A stretch of 48,594 bases of DNA from Flavobacterium pectinovorum (GCF_006438875.1 NZ_RCZH01000009.1:122047-170640); one strand, 5' to 3'; counted from the first letter of the stretch, positions 25,429 through 33,734 are shown. Notes: generated from the sequence alone by a model not told the origin. Program-made: numbers and translations.

Positions 25429-26724
25429 ATGAAGAATCTAGTTGAAGAATTAAAATGGCGTGGGTTATATCATGATAGCATGCCTGGAACGGAAGAACAA
25501 TTGCTAAAAGAGGTAACGACGGCTTATATTGGTTTTGATCCAACGGCAGATTCACTTCATATTGGTAGTATGGTTCAGATTATTTTATTGGTTCACCTAA
25601 ATAGAACCGGCCATAAAGCGATTGCTTTAGTTGGAGGTGCAACCGGAATGATTGGTGATCCATCCGGGAAATCTGATGAGAGAAATTTGTTGAACGAAGA
25701 AACTTTGGCTAAAAACGTTGCGGGAATCAAAAGTGTTTTGTCACGTTTCTTAGACTTTAATTCAACAGAAGCAAACGCTCCGGTTATGGTAAATAACTAT
25801 GATTGGATGAAAGAGTTTTCGTTTATTGATTTTGCGCGTGAAGTTGGAAAACGTATCACGGTGAATTACATGATGGCGAAAGACTCTGTGAAAAAGAGAT
25901 TAGGTGGAGAAGGTGAAGGAATGTCTTTTACTGAATTTACATACCAATTGATTCAGGGATACGATTTTTATCATTTATATAAAAACAATAACTGCCTTTT
26001 GCAAATGGGTGGTTCTGACCAATGGGGGAATATTACTACTGGTACAGAATTAGTTCGCAGAATGGGTGGAGAAAATGCTAAGGCTTTCGCATTAACGACA
26101 CCTTTAATCACAAAAGCGGACGGATCTAAATTTGGAAAATCTGAAGGTGGAAATGTTTGGCTGGATGCTGATAAAACTTCAGTGTATAAATTTTACCAAT
26201 TTTGGGTAAACGCAACAGATGTTGATGCTGAAAAATACATTAAAATCTTTACTTTCTTAGATAAGGAAACAATTGATGCTTTAATCGAAGAGCACAAAGC
26301 GGCACCACATGTAAGAGTTTTGCAAAAGAAACTGGCTGAGGAAATCACCATTTTTGTTCATAGTAAAGAAGAGTTAGAAAAAGCAATTCAGGCTTCTAAT
26401 ATTTTGTTCGGAAATTCTACTGCAGAAGATTTAAAGCAACTGGATGAAGCTACTTTTTTAGAAGTTTTTGACGGTGTTCCTCAAGCCGAAATCGCAAAAG
26501 CTGATTTAGAAAATGGATTGGATATCGTTACTGTTTTAAACGAAAAAACAGGTTTCTTTAAATCAAATGGAGAAGCAAGACGTGCATTGACAGCGAATTC
26601 AATTTCTGTAAACAGAGAGAAAGTAAAAGAAGATTTTGTATTGACTGCAAATGATTTAATCAACAATCAGTTTGTGTTGTTACAAAGCGGAAAGAAGAAC
26701 TATTTTGTGATAAGAGTGGTTTAA
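25429..26724 (+). CDS. tyrS: Tyrosyl-tRNA synthetase
   Basis: 431 aa from the ATG at 25429 (MKNLVEELKWRGLYHDSMPG). A class I synthetase charging tRNA-Tyr. HIGS lies in FDPTADSLHIGSMVQIIL, followed by GGATGMIGDPSGKSDERN. The tyrosine-binding segment is YQLIQGYDFYHLY, then GGSDQWGNITTGTELVRR. The KMSKS loop reads KFGKSEGGNVWLD. The C-terminal S4-like RNA-binding domain is at about 365-431 (GEARRALTANSISVNREKV). All functional blocks are intact. Confidence 0.97.
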   Translation: MKNLVEELKWRGLYHDSMPGTEEQLLKEVTTAYIGFDPTADSLHIGSMVQIILLVHLNRTGHKAIALVGGATGMIGDPSGKSDERNLLNEETLAKNVAGIKSVLSRFLDFNSTEANAPVMVNNYDWMKEFSFIDFAREVGKRITVNYMMAKDSVKKRLGGEGEGMSFTEFTYQLIQGYDFYHLYKNNNCLLQMGGSDQWGNITTGTELVRRMGGENAKAFALTTPLITKADGSKFGKSEGGNVWLDADKTSVYKFYQFWVNATDVDAEKYIKIFTFLDKETIDALIEEHKAAPHVRVLQKKLAEEITIFVHSKEELEKAIQASNILFGNSTAEDLKQLDEATFLEVFDGVPQAEIAKADLENGLDIVTVLNEKTGFFKSNGEARRALTANSISVNREKVKEDFVLTANDLINNQFVLLQSGKKNYFVIRVV

Positions 26725-26763
26725 AATTGTTTAAATTTACCTGAAATAACAATTATTAAGCTT

Positions 26764-26967
26764 ATGAAGACGCAATTTTTAACAGACAAAAAAGGGAAAA
26801 AAACAGCTGTTTTGTTGCCTATAAAACAATACAAAAAGCTTTTAGAAAAATTGGAAGATTTAGAAGATTTGAAATTGTATGATGAAGCTAAAAGAAATGA
26901 TGGTGGTTTTAAGATTTCTTTCGAAGATTATGTAAAAACAAGAGAGGTAAGGAAATTAAATGTATAA
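26764..26967 (+). CDS. Type II antitoxin-like protein (orphaned)
   Basis: 67 aa. An N-terminal dimerisation/DNA-binding type segment (MKTQFLTDKKGKKTAVLLPI) is followed by a helical EKLEDLEDLKLYDEAKRN stretch and a C-terminal toxin-wrapping tail (FKISFEDYVKTREVRK). This matches small antitoxins of the Phd/RelB kind that precede relE genes in Bacteroidota. The toxin gene overlaps its last 8 nt, as in active modules, but is destroyed (26960-27074). The antitoxin frame itself is intact and could still regulate or neutralise a related toxin. Confidence 0.75.
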   Translation: MKTQFLTDKKGKKTAVLLPIKQYKKLLEKLEDLEDLKLYDEAKRNDGGFKISFEDYVKTREVRKLNV

Positions 26968-27074
26968 TATTGATTCTTAAAAAAGCACAATAAGCTTTAT
27001 AAATCAGAGTTAGTGATGAAATATTTTTGATAGATGTTATCGATTTAGGACATTGAAAAGATATTTATGAATAA
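26960..27074 (+). pseudogene. Remnant of a RelE/ParE-family toxin
   Basis: The ATG at 26960 overlaps the antitoxin stop. The frame reads MYNI, then shifts by one base and continues ILKKAQ (stop). After two stops it resumes in the same frame as IRVSDEIFLIDVIDLGH, stop, KDIYE, stop at 27074. The pieces align with the start (MYNIxLKK) and the highly conserved C-terminal strand (IRVxD...IxVIDLGHRKDIY) of RelE-type mRNA interferases. About 45-50 central codons are missing, including most of the fold, and TGA replaces the Arg codon after GH. The toxin is dead. Confidence 0.8.
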
Positions 27075-27122
27075 TTTCGGTTAACCGATTAAACGAAATA
27101 ACGATTACTTTAAAATAAATAC

Positions 27123-27158
27123 ATCCCAATACCTCGAAAGAGTTGTTGGGATTTTTTT
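27123..27158 (+). terminator. Strong terminator with GAAA tetraloop
   Basis: ATCCCAATACCTC pairs with GAGTTGTTGGGAT (12 of 13 pairs including one G-U), GAAA loop, followed by seven T. It ends the tyrS/antitoxin region. A nearly identical hairpin occurs at 28008-28043 inside a coding sequence. Confidence 0.85.
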
Positions 27159-27231
27159 GTAGAGAAATTTTCTGTTGAAAATCAAATAATAGTTTATTTT
27201 AGTAAGTTTATTACCTAAAAACTAAAAAACT

Positions 27232-27576
27232 ATGATTGGATTTTTATTTATTTACTGGATCTGGAAAGCATTCACAAATTTGGCTCTTGAATACGGTAAA
27301 AATAAGTGGGCTTATTTCTTTTTCGGAATAGCTTCTTATTATGGTGGTACTATTTTAGGAGGATTTCTTGTTGGAATTGTGCTGGGGCTTATTAAAGGTT
27401 TTGAGTATGTTGCAAATGAGAATTTTGACAATGCCGGATGGAGTATACTTTATGTTGTTTTGGGTGGTTTAGCCTGCTATGGCACGCATAAACTTCTCGA
27501 AAACAAACTAGAGAAAGAAAGAGAGTCAAATAATAAAGAAGGAATAGATAATATTGGTGTAACCGAAGAAAACTAG
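27232..27576 (+). CDS. Small membrane protein
   Basis: 114 aa. Hydrophobic segments lie at about 1-18 (MIGFLFIYWIWKAFTNLALE), 27-57 (YFFFGIASYYGGTILGGFLV) and 70-88 (GWSILYVVLGGLACYGTHKL), with a charged, Glu/Asn-rich cytoplasmic tail. I do not recognise the family. It is followed 53 nt later by another small membrane protein on the same strand. Confidence 0.65.
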   Translation: MIGFLFIYWIWKAFTNLALEYGKNKWAYFFFGIASYYGGTILGGFLVGIVLGLIKGFEYVANENFDNAGWSILYVVLGGLACYGTHKLLENKLEKERESNNKEGIDNIGVTEEN

Positions 27577-27629
27577 TGTTTTGTTCAACTGTTTAATCGG
27601 TTAATTATTTAATCGATTGCTGGAATCTT

Positions 27630-27935
27630 ATGAAAAAAACTCGATTAAATAAGTTGGAAAAAACGGCATTAGTTGTATGCGGGATTTTTATAATGGGAAT
27701 GATTTTCGGTTATCTGTCAGGAAGATATAGGTTTAATGACTTTGGGATTTTGTATCATTTTTTCTGGATATCTAATTACATTTTTGTTTTATCTTCTTTT
27801 GTTTATGGAATAGTAAATGCAATTTTGATTTTTAAAGAAAATTATAATTGGAAAAGAAAGCTGATTTGGAGTATAACAAGTTTGTTGCCTTTTTTGTATT
27901 TCGTAATTATGATGACAATTGGAATGCTCCTTTAA
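27630..27935 (+). CDS. Small membrane protein
   Basis: 101 aa with three hydrophobic helices: ALVVCGIFIMGMIFGYLSG (about 13-31), FFWISNYIFVLSSFVYGIVN (about 44-63) and LIWSITSLLPFLYFVIMMTI (about 78-97). No family recognised. The gene is convergent with the LuxE-like gene, ending 24 nt from that gene's stop codon. Its terminator appears to lie inside the LuxE-like coding region (28008-28043). Confidence 0.65.
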   Translation: MKKTRLNKLEKTALVVCGIFIMGMIFGYLSGRYRFNDFGILYHFFWISNYIFVLSSFVYGIVNAILIFKENYNWKRKLIWSITSLLPFLYFVIMMTIGMLL

Positions 27936-27959
27936 CCAATTCAACAAATCAACGTTAAA

Positions 27960-28940
27960 CTATAAAACCATTAGGTTACAACCACGAATATCAGAATTAT
28001 CAAAACGTCCCAATACCTCAAAAGAGTTGTTGGGATTTTTTTTGCCTAAATCCTGTGTGGCGATAAAAGAGCATGAATTTATATTGGCTAAATCAATAAC
28101 ATTAATTCCGCCTGTTTTTCCATCTTTCACGTAAGTGAGAGCATCTTCAGGATCGCGAACTAAGATGTGCATCCAGGATGGACATTCGAATACGCCTTCG
28201 CCTAAAGAATAGGCTTGCGCCAAAAGTTCCGTCATTCCATATTCGGAGTGAATTGCGGTAACGCCGAAACCTTTGCAAAGCTGTTCGTGTAATTCTTCGC
28301 GAATCATTTCTTTGCGCTTTCCTTTCATTCCGCCAGTTTCCATAATAATGGTATTCTGCAGGTTGAATTGATGTTTTTCGATCAAGTCTAGTAAAGCATA
28401 AGTAACGCCAATTAAAATCACATTTTGTCCTGATTCGTCAAGAGCTGTCAGTTTTTTAATTAAGTCTTCATGATTGTGTAAATAGAATCCGCTTTCAGAT
28501 TGATTGGATAGTTTTATTAAATCTTCAACCATATAAATAAGCGAAGATCCATCGCGTTCAAGATATGACGGCAAAAGGGCTAAAATTACGTAATCTTCGA
28601 TGTTTCCATAGAATTGTGAAAAACCATTGCGATAACTTTCCTCATATAGGGAAACATCGGTCACTATATGTCGGCTTGTGATCATTCCTGTAGTTCCGCT
28701 GCTGGTAAAAGTAACCTGAGCAGAATCGTTATTGGAAACTACATTATGACTTTTAAAAAATTGAATAGGCAAAAAAGGAATTTGTTCCAATGATTTTACC
28801 TGTTGCGGATTGACTTTTAAGAAATCACAGAAATCGCGATATACCTGATTGTTCTCATGCTGAAAACGAAACACTTTTAATGCTATTTTTTCAAATTGTT
28901 TATGACTCGAAATGGTAAATATATCGTTGGCTGTGATCAA
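27960..28940 (-). CDS. LuxE-family acyl-protein synthetase-like protein
   Basis: 326 aa. It resembles the LuxE acyl-protein synthetase domain (an adenylate-forming-like fold): LKVNPQQVKSLEQIPFLPIQ, FFKSHNV, the nucleotide-loop-like VTFTSSGTTGMITSRHIV, IMETGGMKGKRKEMIREEL, SEYGMTELLAQAYSLG and the C-terminal VLGRFDNSDIRGCNLM. The acyl acceptor is unknown; no luciferase genes are present, and the family is widespread in Flavobacteriia next to the T9SS sorting-domain gene found here at 29084. The last ~30 codons also encode a forward-strand terminator hairpin. Confidence 0.85.
   Translation of the reverse strand: MITANDIFTISSHKQFEKIALKVFRFQHENNQVYRDFCDFLKVNPQQVKSLEQIPFLPIQFFKSHNVVSNNDSAQVTFTSSGTTGMITSRHIVTDVSLYEESYRNGFSQFYGNIEDYVILALLPSYLERDGSSLIYMVEDLIKLSNQSESGFYLHNHEDLIKKLTALDESGQNVILIGVTYALLDLIEKHQFNLQNTIIMETGGMKGKRKEMIREELHEQLCKGFGVTAIHSEYGMTELLAQAYSLGEGVFECPSWMHILVRDPEDALTYVKDGKTGGINVIDLANINSCSFIATQDLGKKNPNNSFEVLGRFDNSDIRGCNLMVL
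28008..28043 (+). terminator. Terminator embedded in the LuxE-like coding region
   Basis: TCCCAATACCTC pairs with GAGTTGTTGGGA (one mismatch, one G-U), loop AAAA, followed by eight T, on the forward strand. It lies within the last codons of the reverse-strand LuxE-like gene (residues KKNPNNSFEVLG) and would stop transcription from the membrane-protein gene ending at 27935. Confidence 0.7.
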
Positions 28941-28970
28941 AACTTTTTTTGTGCAAAGATATTTATTTTT

Positions 28971-29032
28971 AGTCGCAGTTTTCAGTTTTCAGTGACAGTT
29001 TTAACTGCAATCTAAAACTGAAAAGTGCGACT
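28971..29032. repeat. TTTTCAGTTTTCAG inverted repeat
   Basis: AGTCGCAGTTTTCAGTTTTC on the left and AAAACTGAAAAGTGCGACT on the right form an imperfect hairpin. The same CAGTTTTCAG words occur between pyrH and frr (about 3453-3488). Confidence 0.6.
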
Positions 29033-29048
29033 GAATACTGTAAACTAC

Positions 29049-29076
29049 AAAAAAAGCTCCGACAGGAGCTTTTTTT
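29049..29076. terminator. Bidirectional terminator
   Basis: AAAAAAAGCTCC-GACA-GGAGCTTTTTTT is perfectly symmetric, 7 nt after the stop of the T9SS gene. Confidence 0.9.
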
Positions 29077-29083
29077 GTATGTT

Positions 29084-29422
29084 TTATCGAATGATTAGCT
29101 TTCGTGTTGCTGAAGCATTTTCTTCGCTTATTTTAATGATATAAACGCCGGGAACTAGATCTGCAACGTTTAATTCTTTTGAGCTTAAATGTAGTTGAAG
29201 GACTTTTTTGCCCAGAATATCAAAAATGATGATTTCTTTTTCTAAATCATTTTTAGACGAAATATAAACTTTTCCGTTTGTCACTGGGTTAGGGTACAAG
29301 CTTAGACCCTCAATGGTTGTAGACTCTTGAGGTTTTGGTAATTGTTTACTGTCTTGTGCCGAAACACTTAGAGTAAAGAAAAAAGCCAATAAGAATGTAA
29401 TATAAAAGTAGTTTTTTGCCAT
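29084..29422 (-). CDS. T9SS type A sorting domain protein without passenger
   Basis: 112 aa from the ATG at 29422 (MAKNYFYITFLLAFFFTLSV, then SAQ signal end). After a linker of about 20 residues (DSKQLPKPQESTTIEGL) the rest is a complete type IX secretion C-terminal domain: LYPNPVTNGKVYISSKNDLE, IIIFDILGKKVLQLHL, LVPGVYIIKISEENASATRK and LIIR. Normally this domain is cleaved from a large cargo by the PorU sortase; here there is no cargo. The pairing with the LuxE-like gene appears conserved in Flavobacterium from memory. Function unknown. Confidence 0.88.
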   Translation of the reverse strand: MAKNYFYITFLLAFFFTLSVSAQDSKQLPKPQESTTIEGLSLYPNPVTNGKVYISSKNDLEKEIIIFDILGKKVLQLHLSSKELNVADLVPGVYIIKISEENASATRKLIIR

Positions 29423-29476
29423 CGCATTTTTTTGATTACTGTAAATATACAAAAAAAATTACAAAAACTACGCCAA

Positions 29477-29508
29477 AAAAAAACATCCTAAGAATTTAGG
29501 ATGTTTTT
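29477..29508. terminator. Terminator of the surface lipoprotein gene
   Basis: AAAAACATCCTAA ... TTAGGATGTTTTT is a 13-bp stem with a 4-nt loop region, 20 nt downstream of the lipoprotein stop on the reverse strand. Confidence 0.85.
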
Positions 29509-29527
29509 AACAATTTAGGATATTTTA

Positions 29528-30718
29528 TTATTTAGTCAAATCTACACCGTCAACTGTAGCCCATGCACCAGGAGTTAAAGAAGCTCCAGTAGCTGTAGCG
29601 CTTGTAACGAAATTTCCTGTTGGGAAAACAACAATGATAGCGTCAGTAGCTCCAATTGGGTTAATGTTTGTAGTGTTACTGATTTTAACATTTAAAAGTT
29701 TGATTTTTCCAGTTTTAACTTGGTGATCGTTTGTTACACCATCTAAGATGCTAACAGCACTACCTTTGTAAGTAACTCCACCTGGAGTTGTAAAATTACC
29801 GTAACCATCAATGATGATGTTACTGTATTCTCCGTTACCTTCTTTTTTGAATTGGAAAGCATCAACTTGGTTATCACTACTTTCAGGAGTGTTACCAGCA
29901 GCTCTTTTTAAAGTAATGTTAGAAACTTTTGGAAAAAAAGCATTGTCATTTGACGAAGCCTCGATTTCCATTCCGTAGTTACCTTTTCCAGTTTGGTAAG
30001 CATACCAGTTTGTATTTGCTTGACCTTGCCATCCATCTTGCCAGTCAAATGAGTCATCTGTATTTCCGTAAGAAATAGCATTTGTTAAACTTACAGTTCC
30101 ACCAAAGAATTCGTATCCGTCATCAGCACCCTTGTAAGATACTAAGTGATCTAAAGTTGTTCCTGAACCTACTGAATAGAAAGTAAAACCGTTGTTTTCT
30201 TTATCTCCATCAGCTAATTTAGCTCCAGCATATTCTACTCTTGTATATACTAATGATCCACTATTATCAGTTGGATTAGTTCCTCCGTAAGAAATTTTGT
30301 TACCATCTTCAGATGTACCAGTAGTTCCACCACCAGCTACTTTTGCAGGAGCGTCACCGTAAACGATAATACCTCCCCAAGAACCTGGAAGTTTAGATTT
30401 TTCTGTAAATACAACTGGTTTGTCAGCAGTACCTTTAGTGATTAATTTTGCACCTTTTAAAACAACTAATGCGTTGTCTCCAGTTTTTTTATCGATTGTG
30501 ATTGTTGATCCGGCTTCAAAAGTTACTGTTGCTCCGGCTTTGATTTTTACAACTCCATTTAAAGTGTAGTTACCATAAGGATAAGTTACATTAGTTGTAA
30601 TATCACCTTTAATTTCGCCTGTTGCAGGTGGAGTAACAGGAGTAGTATCGTCACTACTTGAGCAAGAATTTAAAAATAAACCTGTAGCAAGTGCTAAAGC
30701 AAAAAATTTAGTTTTCAT
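29528..30718 (-). CDS. Surface lipoprotein paired with TonB receptor
   Basis: 396 aa. Lipobox LNSC with Cys19 in MKTKFFALALATGLFLNSC, followed by SSSDD, an acidic stretch like the Bacteroidota surface-export signal. The body repeats beta-helix-like turns: NGVVKIKAGATVTFEAGSTI, ADKPVVFTEKSKLPGSWGGI, TRVEYAGAKLADGDKENNG and DHLVSYKGADDGYEFFGGTV. This suggests a right-handed parallel beta-helix. It is not SusD-like. It is encoded just downstream of a TonB receptor and probably acts with it at the surface. It has its own promoter with in-phase TTAACA-type repeats and sits beside PhoB/PhoR-like genes, so a role under phosphate limitation is inferred. Confidence 0.82.
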   Translation of the reverse strand: MKTKFFALALATGLFLNSCSSSDDTTPVTPPATGEIKGDITTNVTYPYGNYTLNGVVKIKAGATVTFEAGSTITIDKKTGDNALVVLKGAKLITKGTADKPVVFTEKSKLPGSWGGIIVYGDAPAKVAGGGTTGTSEDGNKISYGGTNPTDNSGSLVYTRVEYAGAKLADGDKENNGFTFYSVGSGTTLDHLVSYKGADDGYEFFGGTVSLTNAISYGNTDDSFDWQDGWQGQANTNWYAYQTGKGNYGMEIEASSNDNAFFPKVSNITLKRAAGNTPESSDNQVDAFQFKKEGNGEYSNIIIDGYGNFTTPGGVTYKGSAVSILDGVTNDHQVKTGKIKLLNVKISNTTNINPIGATDAIIVVFPTGNFVTSATATGASLTPGAWATVDGVDLTK

Positions 30719-30753
30719 AGTTTTTGTGTTGTATTATTCGTTTTTATTTTTGT

Positions 30754-30842
30754 CAAAATTAGAGCGGAAATCTTTCTAAGGTGTTATCTAAATATTACAT
30801 TACAGTTATCAAAAAACAATTAAAATGTGAAGAGAATGTTAA
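30754..30842 (-). promoter_or_regulatory. Lipoprotein promoter with candidate Pho boxes
   Basis: On the reverse strand the -7 element is TAATTTTG (30754-30761). Upstream, hexamers begin on an 11-bp grid at forward positions 30782 (TGTTAT), 30793 (TATTAC), 30804 (AGTTAT), 30826 (TGTGAA) and 30837 (TGTTAA); these are reverse complements of ATAACA, GTAATA, ATAACT, TTCACA and TTAACA. No TTTG -33 element is seen, as expected for an activator-dependent promoter. Confidence 0.5.
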
Positions 30843-30867
30843 GAGATTTCTGAAAGTGTCCTTAAAT

Positions 30868-30898
30868 AAAAAAGCTCCAGATTTCTGGAGCTTTTGTT
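30868..30898. terminator. Terminator of the TonB receptor gene
   Basis: AAAAGCTCCAGA-TT-TCTGGAGCTTTT is a perfect 12-bp stem with T-runs on both strands, about 20 nt after the receptor stop. It separates the receptor from the lipoprotein transcript. Confidence 0.88.
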
Positions 30899-30917
30899 TT
30901 GTATATGAGCGATTTAA

Positions 30918-33734
30918 TTAAAAAGTATATCCTACTTTGAAAGAGAAACCAACTCCTTTTTTATAGCTTTGAGCTAATAAAGATTCCTCTGCAACTTTTA
31001 TTGTTCCTTCGTTTCCAAATTCTAATTTTCTTGCTGGATTTAATAAGTTGTCTGCAGTAAATTTCACATCAAAATGTTCTGAAATTTTGCTTGACCAAAC
31101 AAGGTCCAATTGTGATACCGGTAATTCATAAGTATTATCCTGACCGTTTGTTCCTACTGCATAAATTCTTTTTCCAAATACACCATAAACAAGAGACATG
31201 GTATTTGTCCAATCTTTTCCTAAATTGAATTCATATTTCAAATCTGAGTTTACCAACCAGTTTGATGCACCTTGTAAATCTCTTGAACCTTTATGTGTTT
31301 CGATTGATGGATTAATTGTAATAATTCCATCTTCATCTTCAGAGGCATATGTTTTACTTATGTTTACTTTAGTAGACATTATAGTTGTGTTTAATCCAAA
31401 TGAGAATGCTGCAAGATCTTCGCTAATTCTGTTTAATCCAAAAAGGAACTCAGCTTCTACTCCAAATAAGGTTGCATTGTCAGAATTTAAAAAAGTTGTA
31501 ACAGTTCCTGTCGTAGCGTTAGAAACAAAAGTTCTTTCTATTGGGTTATCAAGATATTTTGCAAATGCACCTACTGTGAACATTTCTTTTGCAGAAGGGA
31601 ATAATTCGTATTTTAAATCGACATTATAGTTATCACTATTTTTTAATAATGTATTTCCTTGTACTGAAGTTCCATCAGCATTTTGGTAAGAGATTGGGAA
31701 CGATTCCATGATAACCGGTTTTGTATAAGTTTTACTTGCAGCAAAACGCAGGTTTGATTTTTCGTTTATCAAATATTTTACGTTCAATGAAGGTAAAAAG
31801 TAGAAATTGTCATATGATCTTACATGAAATGGAGAGTCAAAACTTCCTAATCCTCGGTATTTAGTTTCTTTAGTTGTGCTTTCGGCTCTAACTCCTGCGT
31901 TAAGTTCATATTTTTCTCCAAATTTCAAAAGTAAATTAGTGTAACCTGCATTTGCAGTTTCAGTAAGTTTTACTTTCCAGGTTGAATTAGAATTTTCTTC
32001 AAAAGAAGTACCATTATTAGCTTGAAGATCGCTTATGATGTGATCATTAATATTGTTTATACTTGAAGAGAATGCATCACCTCGGCTTGAAACAAATCTA
32101 TAAGAAGATTCCATTCCTGTAGTATTACCATTATAACCTACTGTTAATTTGTTTTGTTTTCCGTCTTTTCCAAACTTAAGGTTGTATTCTGCCATTGCAG
32201 ACACAAATGAATTTCCGTCTACAGTTAAGTATTGGCGTAAGAAGTTATTTGCTCCGTATGAAGTGTTAATCTCGTCTTCGCCTGTTTTTTGTCCTATAAA
32301 GAACTTTCTGTCCGGTTGCTGGTATTTAGTGTCTGCATAAGAAACACCTGCTTTTATAGTTTGATTTTTATCTTCAGTCAAATTATATTCTCCTAACAAT
32401 TGAAAGTTCAAATAATCACTTTGGTCTAATTGATTCGTGCGGATCAATGTGTTTTGAATAGCAGTACCGCCAGACTGACCAAATTGATCTTTTATAGAGT
32501 TCAAAGTAGTTTTAATATACAAAGTATTAAAAGCTAATTTAAATCTGTTTGTGTTGTAGTTTAATCCTAATAATGCTGATGTTGTAGTTTTGAAACGGTA
32601 ATCAGTAGTAACAAAATTATTAACATATTTTGAACCAGTAGTCTGTATATCCAAAGTTCTGTCAACACCTTCTCTAATTGCATAACTATTGTCATAGTTA
32701 ATAGATAATAAATAAGCGAAAGAACGTTCATTACTTAAATCAAATTTTTCTGAGTGTAATAAATTCAAGCTTGAGTTTAAAGGGCTTTTACCTTTGCTTG
32801 CGCTGAAACCTTTATCTCCGCTTACAGAGCTTAAAGCCTGATCATTTGTAAAAGCAGTTTTTGAAGCGTTTGGACCTAAGAAATCTGGTATCTGTCTGTC
32901 TTTTCCGTTAAATCCAAAAAATCCTGCAGCAGTATCTGCATCGCTTGAAAGTAAAAAATCTTTAAAGCTGTTTCCGGTTGTGTATCCAAAACCAAGGTTT
33001 ATTTTAGTAACGCTTTTAGAAGCTTTTGAAGTTTGAATGTTAAAAGTTCCTCCGGCGAAATCTCCGTAGATATTTGGGTTGAAAGTTTTGTAAACATCAA
33101 TAACACCTACAATATTTGTTGGGAATAAATCTAAAGGAACGATTTTAGAAAATGGATTGTTTGATGGAGCGGCAAGTTCATTAATCAATAAATTGTTGTA
33201 ACGGTCTTCAAGACCACGAACAAATAAACCTCTTGAACCTACTTTAGAAATTCCGGTAATTTTAGTTAAACCTTCTTCAACGTCACTTACACCTTTTCTG
33301 GACATTTCCTGTGCACCAATACTTTGTTTGATAACAACAGCATTTTTTTGGTCTAGTAATAATGCAGTTTCTTTTTCTTTATTTGCTGTCGATTTTACAA
33401 CAACATCTTTTAGAGTATAACCTCCCGACGAAAGTACCTGATTAATAGTAACAGTTTCGTTTGCTTTAATAGTAACAGGTTTTTCAGCAGATTCATATCC
33501 TACGAAACTAAAAATAATAGTATAATTTCCTGGATTTACATTCAACGAATATTTTCCGTCAATGTCAGTGTTAGCGCTAATGTTTGTACCTTTAATTAAA
33601 ACATTTGCAAAAGGTAACGCTTGGTTGTTCATTTCCTTGTCGGTTAATACACCAGAAATCGTACCTTTGGTTTGTGCGATCGAAATCGTACAGATGAATA
33701 ATGTAATAAATAGAAATTTTAAATTGAATTTCAT
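30918..33734 (-). CDS. TonB-dependent receptor, probably phosphate-regulated
   Basis: 938 aa. Signal peptide MKFNLKFLFITLFICTISIA, then a CarboxypepD_reg-like domain at about 22-110 (GTISGVLTDKEMNNQALPFA, VGYESAEKP). The plug follows (EEGLTKITGISKVGSRGLFV, then RGLEDRYNNLLINELAAPSN) and a large barrel ends QSYKKGVGFSFKVGYTF. It lacks a SusD partner but is followed by a beta-helix-like surface lipoprotein. It is divergent from the PhoB-like regulator, and its promoter carries four to six TTAACA-like hexamers at an 11-bp pitch. Substrate unknown; a phosphorus-containing compound is inferred from context. Confidence 0.88.
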   Translation of the reverse strand: MKFNLKFLFITLFICTISIAQTKGTISGVLTDKEMNNQALPFANVLIKGTNISANTDIDGKYSLNVNPGNYTIIFSFVGYESAEKPVTIKANETVTINQVLSSGGYTLKDVVVKSTANKEKETALLLDQKNAVVIKQSIGAQEMSRKGVSDVEEGLTKITGISKVGSRGLFVRGLEDRYNNLLINELAAPSNNPFSKIVPLDLFPTNIVGVIDVYKTFNPNIYGDFAGGTFNIQTSKASKSVTKINLGFGYTTGNSFKDFLLSSDADTAAGFFGFNGKDRQIPDFLGPNASKTAFTNDQALSSVSGDKGFSASKGKSPLNSSLNLLHSEKFDLSNERSFAYLLSINYDNSYAIREGVDRTLDIQTTGSKYVNNFVTTDYRFKTTTSALLGLNYNTNRFKLAFNTLYIKTTLNSIKDQFGQSGGTAIQNTLIRTNQLDQSDYLNFQLLGEYNLTEDKNQTIKAGVSYADTKYQQPDRKFFIGQKTGEDEINTSYGANNFLRQYLTVDGNSFVSAMAEYNLKFGKDGKQNKLTVGYNGNTTGMESSYRFVSSRGDAFSSSINNINDHIISDLQANNGTSFEENSNSTWKVKLTETANAGYTNLLLKFGEKYELNAGVRAESTTKETKYRGLGSFDSPFHVRSYDNFYFLPSLNVKYLINEKSNLRFAASKTYTKPVIMESFPISYQNADGTSVQGNTLLKNSDNYNVDLKYELFPSAKEMFTVGAFAKYLDNPIERTFVSNATTGTVTTFLNSDNATLFGVEAEFLFGLNRISEDLAAFSFGLNTTIMSTKVNISKTYASEDEDGIITINPSIETHKGSRDLQGASNWLVNSDLKYEFNLGKDWTNTMSLVYGVFGKRIYAVGTNGQDNTYELPVSQLDLVWSSKISEHFDVKFTADNLLNPARKLEFGNEGTIKVAEESLLAQSYKKGVGFSFKVGYTF

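Noticed and set aside
27123..27158. Remnant of a second LuxE-like gene
   Set aside because: Only about 34 nt match and the flanks do not; the hairpin with tetraloop and T-run explains the piece better as a terminator.
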